A stretch of DNA of 64,000 nt from Burkholderia sp. (GTDB lineage Bacteria > Pseudomonadota > Gammaproteobacteria > Burkholderiales > Burkholderiaceae), in the NCBI GenBank assembly GCA_040954445.1, contig CP144361.1, forward strand, positions 620,001 to 684,000, read 5' to 3'. A program made the translations under genes and the position numbers. Shown here piece after piece: positions 19,485 to 27,603 of the stretch; position 1 is the first letter of the stretch; every line of letters begins with the position of its first letter. The notes below the pieces were generated by a model, which saw nothing but the letters and a program-made list of their open reading frames with translations, was not told where the DNA came from and ran no database searches.

Positions 19485-22400
19485 TTAGTTTGTCAGCGCT
19501 TCGATCACGCGCTCCATGCGGGTATAGCGTGAGCCCTTCACCAGCACCGTCGCCGCCGCACCGAAGCCGGCCGTGTCGAGGGCCGCGAGCAGCGCGCCGA
19601 CATCATCGAAATGCCGGGCCGTATCGCCATAGGACGCGCAGGCGTCGCGCGTGGCATCGCCCGTCGCGTAGAGCGCGTCGATTCCGCGTTCACGCGCATA
19701 GGCACCGATTTCGCGGTGGAAGGCCGGCCCTTCGTCGCCGACCTCGCCCATCTCGCTGATCACCAGTACGCGTGGAGCAGCTTGCTGGGCTAGCACATCG
19801 ATCGCGGCCCGCATCGAATCAGGGTTCGCATTGTAGGTGTCGTCGATCAGCATCGCACCCGCCAGCGTACTGACGGTCGCGCGCTTGACCTGTAGGCGTC
19901 CCTTCACTGGCTCGAAGGCTTCTAGACCGGCGTGGATCGCCTCGAGCGCGACACCGGAGGCGAGCGCCGCGGCTGTGGCCGCTAGCGCGTTGCGGGCGTT
20001 GTGTACGCCGAGCGCCTGCAGGCGCACCTCGATGCGCCCCGTTGGTATCTCAATCACCAGTACACCGCCTGACATAGTTCCGGTCACGGCGGCAGACGTG
20101 CTGCGGTCCGTGTCGTTCAACGCGAAATCAAGGATCGCGTTTCCGGTCGCCGCGACGCGCCAGATGCCCGCGTACTTATCGTCGGCCGGAAATACAGCGA
20201 CGCCGTCCGGTGCTAGCGCATAAATTACCGATGCGTGCTCCAATGCGACCGCCTCAACGGTCGCCATGGATTCCTGGTGCTCGCGCTGCGCGTTGTTCAC
20301 CAGCGCGACAGTTGGTGCGGCAATCTTTGCGAGCGTCTGCGTCTCGCCGGGATGGTTCATCCCCAGTTCGATCACGGCGAGCCGGTGTGCGGCGCTCAGG
20401 CGCAACAGCGTCAGCGGCAGACCAATGTCGTTGTTGAAGTTGCTAGCCGTTGACAGGCACTCGTCGATACCGACCGCTGTCGCGAAGATCGAAGCGATCA
20501 TCTCCTTAACCGTGGTCTTGCCGTTGCTGCCTGTCACTGCCACCAGCGGGATGGCGAAACGCTGCCGCCAGCCGTGAGCCAGCGCCCTAAGCGCTAAGCG
20601 CGTATCAGCCACTTGCAGTTGTGGAAGCGAGGCCGGCGCGCTTTCACGGCAAACTAGCGCCGCGCTCGCGCCGCGCGCGGCCACGTCGGCTAGGAAGCCT
20701 TGCGCATCGAAACGCTCTCCCTTGAGCGCGACGAAAAGATCGCCTTCGCTCACGCTGCGGCTGTCGGTGGACACGTGCGAGAACGAGACGTTCCCGTCGT
20801 CGCCCTTCACGATAGCGCCCGGAATCAGCGCGGCGGCCTGTTGGAGCGTCAGCATCGTCATTCTCCGCCTCCGTACGCCTACGTCTCGCGCGGCCAATGC
20901 CAGCTGGGCGTGATCCTGATCCGAGAACTCCCACTTCTTGCCCATGATTTCCTGTGTGATCTCGTGTCCTTTTCCGGCTAGAAGCACCACGTCCTCACGC
21001 GCGGCGCCACGCACCGCCTGGAGGATCGCGCCAGCGCGATCCTCCAGGCGGTGCGTGGCTTCAGGCACCTTCATGCCGGCCACGATCTGCTCGAGGATCG
21101 CCGTTGGCGGTTCGCTGCGCGGGTTGTCGCTGGTCACCACCACGCGATTGGCGAGTCGTTCGGCGATGCGGCCCATCAGAGGACGCTTGGTTGCGTCGCG
21201 ATCACCGCCGCAACCAAACATGCAGACCAGCGCACCGCTACGTGCTTCGGCAATCGGGCGCAAGGCCTCAAGCGTCTTCTCCAGCGCGTCGGGCGTGTGC
21301 GCGTAATCGACTACCACCAGCGGTTCGTCATTGGAGATCCGACCGCCGAGGCGCTGCATGCGGCCATTGACCGACTCGAGCTTACACAGTTCGGCCAGCG
21401 CGGCCTCAAAGGGCGCGTCGGCGACTAGCAGCGTTCCGAGCACGGCTAACAGGTTACTCACATTGAACAGGCCGAGCGTGCCAACTTCGACTTCGGCGGA
21501 GCCCCACGAGGATTCGAGCCAAAACGCAGTGCCAGTCGTAGTGGCGCGTACCTGGTGCGCGATCAGTTGGAGATCGGCCCTCGGCGAATTGGCCTGCTCG
21601 CCGATGCCGTAGGCAACCGTGCGTACGCGTCCCGACAGCGTGGCGAGCAGTCGACCACCGGCCACGTCGTCGCGGTTGACCACGGCATGCCGCAGCCCGC
21701 GCCAGGCGAATAGCTTCGCCTTGGCGGCCTCGTAGGCTTCGAAGGTCCGGTGGTAGTCGAGATGATCCTGGGTCAGGTTGGTGAACACGGCGACGTCGAA
21801 CGCGGTGCCGTTGACGCGACCCTGCTGCAGTGCGTGCGAGGACACCTCCCCGGCCACTGCTTTGGCACCCTCGTCGAGCAATTTCGCGAGGCTGCGCTGT
21901 AATTGCGGCGCATCGGGCGTGGTGAAGCCTGTCGCGACCAGGCACCCCGGCATACCGCTGCCAAGTGTGCCGATTACTGCGCAAGGGGTTCGCAGCGCGC
22001 TCAGTGCGGTGGCGATCCATTGTGTGCAGGAAGTCTTGCCGTTAGTGCCGGTTACGCCGACCGTGAACATCGCGTCGCTCGGGTCGCCGTACCAGCCGCT
22101 GGCGATCTCGCCGGCTAGCATGCCGAGCTCAGGCACCGCGCGCGTGACGGCGGGGTCGATCGCGTCGATTGCGAACCCTTCTGGCTGCACCAGAACGGCC
22201 GCTGCGCCGCGCGCCAGCGCACCAGCGATATGCGATCGGTTGTCGATGCCGTCCACGGCGTAGGCCAGAAAAACGTCGCCCGTCTGCACGGCGCGCGAGT
22301 CGGAATACAGGTGCGCGCATGGCTGCGCGCGCATGCGCAGCCACGCGAGCGCGGCTGCGATAGTGGAGTGTGCCGGATGGGAACTACGGACAGCGCTCAT
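19485..22400 (-). CDS. murE-murF: MurE-MurF fused ligase (single reading frame)
   Basis: One 971-residue frame covering two cytosolic ligases. Residues 1-513 are MurE, which adds meso-diaminopimelate: TGTNGKT at about 117-123 and the DNPR mDAP-specificity motif (SDNPRSEPP). From residue 514 (ATG at 20861, MTMLTLQQAAALIPG) it is MurF, which adds D-Ala-D-Ala: TGSNGKTTVKEM. In relatives, as I recall, murE ends at a TGA overlapping the murF ATG. Here the last MurE codons are read in the murF frame (RDVGVRRRR-MTM), as if a short indel removed the murE stop. A strong GGAGG lies 6 nt before the murF ATG, so separate MurF (19485-20861) can probably still be made. The MurE start (ATG 22400, MSAVRSSHPAH) fits the family. 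The fusion could be real or a sequence error. Confidence 0.9.
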   Translation of the reverse strand: MSAVRSSHPAHSTIAAALAWLRMRAQPCAHLYSDSRAVQTGDVFLAYAVDGIDNRSHIAGALARGAAAVLVQPEGFAIDAIDPAVTRAVPELGMLAGEIASGWYGDPSDAMFTVGVTGTNGKTSCTQWIATALSALRTPCAVIGTLGSGMPGCLVATGFTTPDAPQLQRSLAKLLDEGAKAVAGEVSSHALQQGRVNGTAFDVAVFTNLTQDHLDYHRTFEAYEAAKAKLFAWRGLRHAVVNRDDVAGGRLLATLSGRVRTVAYGIGEQANSPRADLQLIAHQVRATTTGTAFWLESSWGSAEVEVGTLGLFNVSNLLAVLGTLLVADAPFEAALAELCKLESVNGRMQRLGGRISNDEPLVVVDYAHTPDALEKTLEALRPIAEARSGALVCMFGCGGDRDATKRPLMGRIAERLANRVVVTSDNPRSEPPTAILEQIVAGMKVPEATHRLEDRAGAILQAVRGAAREDVVLLAGKGHEITQEIMGKKWEFSDQDHAQLALAARDVGVRRRRMTMLTLQQAAALIPGAIVKGDDGNVSFSHVSTDSRSVSEGDLFVALKGERFDAQGFLADVAARGASAALVCRESAPASLPQLQVADTRLALRALAHGWRQRFAIPLVAVTGSNGKTTVKEMIASIFATAVGIDECLSTASNFNNDIGLPLTLLRLSAAHRLAVIELGMNHPGETQTLAKIAAPTVALVNNAQREHQESMATVEAVALEHASVIYALAPDGVAVFPADDKYAGIWRVAATGNAILDFALNDTDRSTSAAVTGTMSGGVLVIEIPTGRIEVRLQALGVHNARNALAATAAALASGVALEAIHAGLEAFEPVKGRLQVKRATVSTLAGAMLIDDTYNANPDSMRAAIDVLAQQAAPRVLVISEMGEVGDEGPAFHREIGAYARERGIDALYATGDATRDACASYGDTARHFDDVGALLAALDTAGFGAAATVLVKGSRYTRMERVIEALTN

Positions 22401-22445
22401 CGAACCCTTCCTTGGAAATTGTGTGCCGAACTCGACACGCTGTAG

Positions 22446-22563
22446 TATTTGTCCGAAATGCCTTATTTTGAAATTGGACAATCGTCCCTCATGTGAGGGG
22501 CATGGGAAAATGAGACATGAGGGACGATTTTCTAATTTTAAGATCACAAATTTCGGATCAATA
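22446..22563. repeat. IS630-type MITE, full palindromic copy
   Basis: About 118 bp between the murE start region and the dead ftsI tail. The arms (TTGAAATTGGACAATCGTCC ... and its complement) surround the conserved loop GAGGGGCATGGGAAAATGAG. The outer part of the left arm has diverged. It is flanked by TA. It separates murE from any upstream dcw promoter. Confidence 0.8.
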
Positions 22564-22564
22564 G

Positions 22565-22860
22565 CTTCTGCGCGCCGCCGGTTTTCGGTGCGCCGGGTGT
22601 CGAAAGACACCAGCAGCTGCTTGACCGGCATGTTGGGCGGCACGTTCAGCGCGCTGCGTATCGCGCCGACGATCGCCGAGAATACCGGCCACGCAATCTG
22701 GCCTCCGAAGGAGGCTGCCCACAGTCGATTCGTCGACCGCGACACGCCGAACACGATGCGCGGATTTGACATTGGAACCCTGCTGACGCAGGAGACACGG
22801 TACTTCTTGCGGTCGCAGGCTGTGCAACTTTTTTCTGGAGTCTTCGTGAAAAGTGTGATA
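22565..22860 (-). pseudogene. ftsI: Dead C-terminal tail of the original dcw ftsI
   Basis: Minus-strand remnant of penicillin-binding protein 3 directly upstream of murE, where ftsI belongs. Recognisable pieces: DRKKYRVS, PMSNPRIV, FGGQIAWPVFSAIVG and ALNVPPNMPVKQL, the end of the transpeptidase domain. The stretch between PRIV and FGG has lost its usual sequence (EPT region) to frameshifts. Everything upstream, including the active-site Ser, SxN and KTG motifs, is missing. The remnant is cut on one side by a MITE half copy and IS630 debris and on the other by a MITE. The sequence differs from the end of the intact ftsI-like gene at 42645-44408, so the two are paralogues. Confidence 0.85.
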
Positions 22861-22861
22861 T

Positions 22862-23145
22862 TGGCTCAAAAATTTTTGATCTTGAAATTAGAAAATCGTC
22901 CCCATGTGATGGGCATGGAAAAACGAGACATGAGATCGCTTCCTCGTGGGGCACGTGAAGAGCAGCAACCTCAGGTGATCAACCTGAGCACGCGCGGCTG
23001 GATTTACGACGAGATTGCCGAGGAGTATACGAACTGAACTTGTCGCGCACGGGCGTGTGCGACATTTGCAAGTGCAAGTGCTACACTCGAAAAGGTGCGG
23101 GGCTGGATTGCAGGACAAGCCGATCGGCGGAGCGTGAATCTATTG
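22862..23145 (+). pseudogene. IS630-family element, left end and transposase N-terminus
   Basis: Begins with one arm and loop of the palindromic repeat (to about 22945) and continues into a transposase N-terminal helix-turn-helix reading REEQQPQVINLS..GWIYDEIAEE, ICK, and GLDC, with an in-frame stop and frameshifts. This shows that the palindromic MITEs carry the ends of this IS630-type element. It ends near 23145. Confidence 0.75.
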
Positions 23146-23186
23146 ATAAAAATATGTGATCTTGAATCAAACTGCATAGAAAATTG

Positions 23187-24309
23187 GGCGTTGTTGCATA
23201 AATCGAGCGAAAGCCGTTGACGTTTACGCGCAAGGCTCGCCGGCCAGCCCCCTATCAAGTCAGATTTCAGAGTAACTGCCTAATTTTTTCCAAAAAATGC
23301 GCAAGGACATACATAAGACAAGTGAGCCGAAGGAACGCTACCATGTCAGAAATTAGGCAGCCTATAATGCAGGTCTGATCAACCGGGGGAACGTGACGAC
23401 ATGGATAGATGAAGCCGTCCTTGCCAGAATACCCGACGCCATACCCACACGTGGGCACCCGTGTTTATACGGCGATGCGCTGATTCAGGCATTACTTGGC
23501 GTGAAGACCGTCTATCGACGGACGTTGCGCGCCCTGCAAGGTTTCACCCAAAGTCTACGCGATTTGGCCTTCCCGAGCTTGCCGGTGCCGAATTACACCA
23601 CGCTCTGTCGCCGGGCAAAAACGCTTGATGTCGAACTGTCGATCCTTCGCGACAACGAACCGATCCATCTGGTTGTCGACAGCACCGGTCTGAAAGTCTA
23701 TGGAGAAGGTAAATGAAAGGTGTGCGCCAGCATGGCTACTCGAAGCCGCGCAGGTGGCGTAAAGTCCATCTCGCGCTCAACGCCAATACGGGTCAAGTGC
23801 ATGCCGCGCTAATAACGAATCAGAATGTGGCTGACGGTGACGCTCTGGCCCAGTTGCTCGACCAGATTCCACGCGAAGAACAAATCGATGTCATCGGCGA
23901 TGATGGTGCCTACGACACCAAGCCATGCCATGCGGCCATTGCTGCACGCAGTGCTATTCCTTCGATTCCGTCACACGAGGGTGCCGCTCATGGGCCAGCA
24001 GATATGCCCGGTGCGGCGTGGCGTAATGGCGCGGTTGATGCAATTGCCCGTGACGGTCGTCGAGAATGTAAGCAACACAGTGGCTACCATCGGCGATCGC
24101 TTGCCGAGAATGCGATGTATCGGTTCAAGATCCTCACCGGCAACTTTCTCTGGGCGCGTCACATCCCCTCGCAGGCGACCGAGGTCTCCGTTCGCGTCGG
24201 CGTCATCAACCGTATGGCGGACCTCGCTCGTCCGCAATCCGTTCGTATCGCCTGAAATTATGCCCGTAGATGCCATGGCGTCCTCACGCTCGATTTATGC
24301 AACAACGCC
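23187..24309 (+). mobile_element. IS903-type IS, split-transposase variant
   Basis: Full 1123-bp element with both inverted repeats. Its transposase is divided by TGG-to-TGA plus a 2-base insertion at 23710-23725. ORF1 ends in YGEGK-stop and ORF2 restarts at an ATG overlapping that stop (ATGA). It also has a TAG early in the gene (near 23345), so this copy looks dead. The same split occurs in the copies at 24310-24860 and 24861-25985. Confidence 0.88.
23393..24255 (+). pseudogene. Split IS903-type transposase
   Basis: ORF1 (23393-23716) holds catalytic Asp128 in VVDSTGLKVYGEGK. ORF2 (23713-24255) starts MKGVRQHGYSK and holds the second Asp (GDDGAYD) and the Glu signature. They overlap by ATGA, and the downstream frame is exactly restored. 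The N-terminal about 38 residues upstream of 23393 are interrupted by TAG in place of the Trp codon in VRNWAAYN. Reinitiation might give two polypeptides, but I treat this copy as a pseudogene. Confidence 0.7.
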
Positions 24310-24860
24310 GCCACAGAATACTCGACGCCATACCTACGCGTAGTAGCCCACGTCTGTACGGCGGATGCGCTGATTCAGGCATTGCTTGGCGTGAAGACCG
24401 TTTATCGACTTACGTTACGCGCCCTGCAAGGTTTCGCCAAAGCCTATTCGATCTGGCCTTCTATAGCTTTCTAGTGTAAGACTACACTACGTTCTTTGGC
24501 CGGACAAAAACGCTTGCTATCGAGCTGCCGATCCCTCGAGATAGCGAACCGATCTATCTAGTGGTCGACAGCACCGGTCTGAAAGTCTATGGAGAAGGTA
24601 AATGAAAGGTGTGCGCCAGCACGGCTACTCGAAGCGGCGCACGTGGCGTAAAGTCCATCTCGCGCTCAATGCTAATACGGGTCAAGTGCATGCCGCGCTG
24701 ATGACGCATCAGGATGCGGCTGCCGGTGACGATCTGGCTAAGTTGCTCGACCAGATTCCGCGCGCGACGAACAGATCGATGTCATCGACGACGACGGTGA
24801 CTACGACACCACGCCATGTGGCCATTGGCGCACGCAGTGCTGTTCCTTCGATTCCGCCAT
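24310..24860 (+). mobile_element. Eroded split-type IS copy, 5' part (host of the next insertion)
   Basis: Internal IS sequence beginning mid-transposase, with many changes and the same TGA/ATGA split (24602 ATG). It is interrupted at 24860 by the next copy and resumes at 25986 after an exact 9-bp duplication TTCCGCCAT. Confidence 0.85.
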
Positions 24861-25985
24861 GGCATTGTTGCACATAAATCGAGCGTGAGGACGCAATGGC
24901 ATCGACGGGCATAATTTCAGGCGATACGAACAGATTGCGGACGAGCGAGATCTGCCATGCGGTTGATGACGCCGACGCGAACGGAGACCTCGGTCGCCTG
25001 CGAGTCGATGTGACGCCCCCAGAGACAGTTGCCGGTGAGGGTCTTGAACCGATACATCGCATTCTCTGCAAGCGATCGCCGGTGGTAGCCACTGTCTTGC
25101 TTCCATTCTCGACGACCGTCACGGGCAATTGCATCAACCGTGCCATTACGCCACGCCGCGCCGGACATATCCGCTGGCCAATGAACGGCACCCTCGCGTG
25201 GCGGAATCGAAGGAATAGCACTGCGTGCAGCAATGGCCGCATGGCATGGCTTGGTGTCGTAGGCACCATCATCGCCGATGACATCGATTTGTTCTTCGCG
25301 TGGAATCTGGTCGAGCAACTGGGCCAGAGCGTCACCGTCAGCCACATTTTGATTCGTCATTAGCGCGGTATGCACGTGACCCGTATTTGCGTTGAGCGCG
25401 AGATGGACTTTACGCCACGTGCGCCGCTTCGAGTAGCCGTGCTGGCGCACACCTTTCATTTACCTTCTCCATAGACTTTCAGACCGGTGCTGTCGACAAC
25501 CAGATGGATCGGTTCATTGTCACGAAGGATCGGCAGTTCGACATCAAGCGTTTTTGCCCGGCGACAGAGCGTGGTGTAATTCGGCACCGGCAAGCTCGGA
25601 AAGGCCAGATCGCGCAGACTTTGGGTGAAACGTTGCAGGGCGCGCAAGGTCAGTCGATAGACGGTCTTCACGCCAAGTAATGCCTGAATCAGCGTATCGC
25701 CGTATAGACACGGGCGACCACGTGTGGGTATGGCATCGGGTATGCTGGCAAGGACGGCTTCATCTATCCATATTGTTATGTTCCCCCGGTTGATCAGGCC
25801 TGCTATAGGCCGCCCAATTCCTGACACGGTAGCGTGTCTTCGGCTTACCTGTCTTGTGTATGTCCTTGCGCATTTTTGGGGCAAAAAATAGGTAGTTACT
25901 CTGGAATCTGATTTGATAGGGGGCTGGCCCCGTGACCGTTGCGCGTAAACGTCAACAGATCTCGCTCGATTTATGCAACAACGCC
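24861..25985 (-). mobile_element. IS903-type split-transposase copy with 9-bp target duplication
   Basis: Minus-strand element bounded by GGCATTGTTGCACATAAATC (degraded repeat) and an exact GATTTATGCAACAACGCC. The 9 bases before it (24852-24860) and after it (25986-25994) are both TTCCGCCAT, so it entered by true transposition. Its transposase is split in the same way as its neighbours: ORF1 ends YGEGK-stop at 25456, and ORF2 (24917-25459) starts at the overlapping ATG. Confidence 0.92.
24917..25459 (-). CDS. Transposase ORF2 of the split IS variant
   Basis: 180 residues from MKGVRQHGYSKRRTWRKVHL to the normal C-terminus PQSVRIA. It contains the second catalytic Asp (GDDGAYDTK) and the Y(2)R(3)E(6)K signature, but not the first Asp, which is in the preceding ORF (ends 25456, overlapping by 4 nt as ATGA). 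ORF1 reads from the N-terminal ISRPIAGLINRGNVTIWIDEA region through VVDSTGLKVYGEGK. A functional enzyme would need both chains to associate or a readthrough product. Confidence 0.55.
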   Translation of the reverse strand: MKGVRQHGYSKRRTWRKVHLALNANTGHVHTALMTNQNVADGDALAQLLDQIPREEQIDVIGDDGAYDTKPCHAAIAARSAIPSIPPREGAVHWPADMSGAAWRNGTVDAIARDGRREWKQDSGYHRRSLAENAMYRFKTLTGNCLWGRHIDSQATEVSVRVGVINRMADLARPQSVRIA

Positions 25986-25994
25986 TTCCGCCAT

Positions 25995-26342
25995 ACGAGG
26001 AAGGTACCGCTCGTTGGCCAGAGGATATGCTCGGTGCCGCGTGGCGTGATGGTGCGCGGTTGATGCAATTGCCTGTGACGGTCGTCGAGAATGGAAAAAA
26101 TGTAGTGGCTATCACCGGCAATCCCTTGCTGAGAAGGTGATATATCCGTTCAAGACGCGCTCACTGTAAACCGTCTCTGGGCGCGTCACATCGCCTCGTA
26201 GGCGATCGAGGTCGCCCTTCGCGGCGCGGCGTAATCAACCGCATGGCGGCGGATCTCGCTCGTCCGAAATCCGTTCGTATCGCCTGAAATTATGCCCGTC
26301 GATGCCATCGACGTCCTCGCGCTCAATTTATGCAACAACGCC
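25995..26342 (+). mobile_element. Eroded IS copy, 3' part after the nested insertion
   Basis: Continuation of the copy at 24310-24860. It encodes a heavily mutated C-terminal transposase and ends in a right repeat AATTTATGCAACAACGCC (26325-26342). Confidence 0.8.
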
Positions 26343-26475
26343 GGCACAATCTATCTTAACATGAACGCCTAATCCGAGCATCACGGTGGAATCGCCTGTC
26401 CTGCTTTGCAGAAAAAAGTTGCACAGCTGGGCTCGCGGAACTGGACAACTAACTCATACGAATCCTGCGAATCTG

Positions 26476-26994
26476 ATGAAGCCAACCTTTCCCGGTGAGC
26501 GAGTGCCGATCTCTATGCAAGACCGGTATCACGAAATCACAGCGCTGACGGATGTCTTGTGCACTGAGTATCTGACCGATGAATACCGCGACCTCTGCCG
26601 GCGTCTCGTTGCCGCCTTATGTCGCAAGAGACCATCGCCTCTGGCGACCGGCCCTACACGCTCTTGGGCTTGCGGTGTTGCCTACTCGATTGGGCGAATC
26701 AACTGCCTTTTCGACAAATCTCAGAAGCCACATATGCGCGCAGATGCGCTGTGCGCACACTTCGGATTGAGCACCCAGACCGGTTTGGCCCGCTCCGGGG
26801 CAATTCTGAGCCTTTTGAAGATCAGTCAACTCGATCCTCGTTGGTCGCTTCCCAGTCAGCTTGCTAAAAATCCACTGGCGTGGCTCATAGAGATTGATGG
26901 CTTGATCGTTGATGCGCGCTGTATCCCACGAAACTTGCAGGAAGAAGCCTTCCGCCAAGGCGTCATCCCATTTGTACCTGACGACCACCATTGA
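26476..26994 (+). CDS. DUF6398-domain protein, function unknown
   Basis: 172 residues, soluble, no signal peptide or membrane segment. It matches my memory of the DUF6398 family of Burkholderia and other bacteria, with the segments MQDRYHEITALTD, DEYRDLCRRL, SWACGVAYSIGRIN, PHMRADALCAHFG, and NPLAWLIEIDGLIVDAR. No biochemical role is known to me. The start ATG (MKPTFPGERVPIS) is the family start; the in-frame region upstream is unrelated. The TGA stop is formed by the first bases of a MITE (CATTGATCC), so the original last codons may have been replaced. IS debris ends about 130 bp upstream. Confidence 0.75.
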   Translation: MKPTFPGERVPISMQDRYHEITALTDVLCTEYLTDEYRDLCRRLVAALCRKRPSPLATGPTRSWACGVAYSIGRINCLFDKSQKPHMRADALCAHFGLSTQTGLARSGAILSLLKISQLDPRWSLPSQLAKNPLAWLIEIDGLIVDARCIPRNLQEEAFRQGVIPFVPDDHH

Positions 26995-27106
26995 TCCGCA
27001 ATTCGTGATTTTGAAATTAGAACGGTGTCCCTCATGTGAGAGACATGGGAAAACGCGACATGAGGGATACCGTTCTAATTTCAAAATCACGAATTGCGGA
27101 TCAATA
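26990..27106. repeat. IS630-type MITE, best-preserved palindrome
   Basis: 117 bp. Left arm ATTGATCCGCAATTCGTGAT and onward pairs with the right arm over 48 bp with one mismatch, around a loop GAGAGACATGGGAAAACGCG. Both arms carry a private GAACGGT / ACCGTTC change absent from other copies. A TA follows the right end. Confidence 0.88.
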
Positions 27107-27270
27107 GTCAGCGGCGTCCCTGGGATCAGCACGTACGCTGACCGCGTCCCTTCGGCTTGACGCATAGGAATTTCAAAGTGCCAGAGTCGTCCATGTGGCG
27201 CGTGATGCGCCGTGCGTGCGGCTGAGCGACCGGGCGCTCTACGCTAGGCGTGATAACTAGCGAAAGTTAG

Positions 27271-27603
27271 CGTTGTTGCATACATCGAGCGCGAGGAAGC
27301 AATGGCATCGACGGGCATAATTTCAGGCGATACGGGGAACGGATTGCGGACGAGCAGGTCCCACCATACGGTGGATTACGCCGACGCCCAGAGATAGTTT
27401 CCGGTGAGCGCCTTGAACCGATACATCATCGCATTCTCGGCAAGCGATCGCCGGTGGTAGTAGCCACTATCTTTCTTCCATGCTCGACGACCGTCACGGG
27501 CAATTGCATCAACCGCGCCATTACGCCACGCCGCACCGCTTGTATCCGATGTCCAATGAGTAGCGCCCTCGCGTGGTGGAATCGAAGGAATAGCACTGCG
27601 TGC
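27271..27603 (-). mobile_element. IS903-type IS, internally deleted fragment
   Basis: Starts with a right inverted repeat (GCGTTGTTGCATACATC), has lost part of the transposase C-terminus (about 70 bp between GACGCC and CAGAGAT) and is cut at 27603 by the next copy. Confidence 0.78.

Noticed and set aside
21000..21050. Palindrome CTGGAGGATCGCG... inside murE
   Set aside because: A coding-sequence inverted repeat (CCGCCTGGAGGATCGCGCCA ... GATCCTCCAGGCGG) in conserved codons. Probably chance in a GC-rich gene, though it could form a strong hairpin.
22815..26430. A 19-bp word shared between 22820-22840 and 26408-26430 (AAAAAAGTTGCACAGC type)
   Set aside because: Too short to support a repeat family. 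The first copy lies in the ftsI relic, so it may be coincidence or a small transferred patch.
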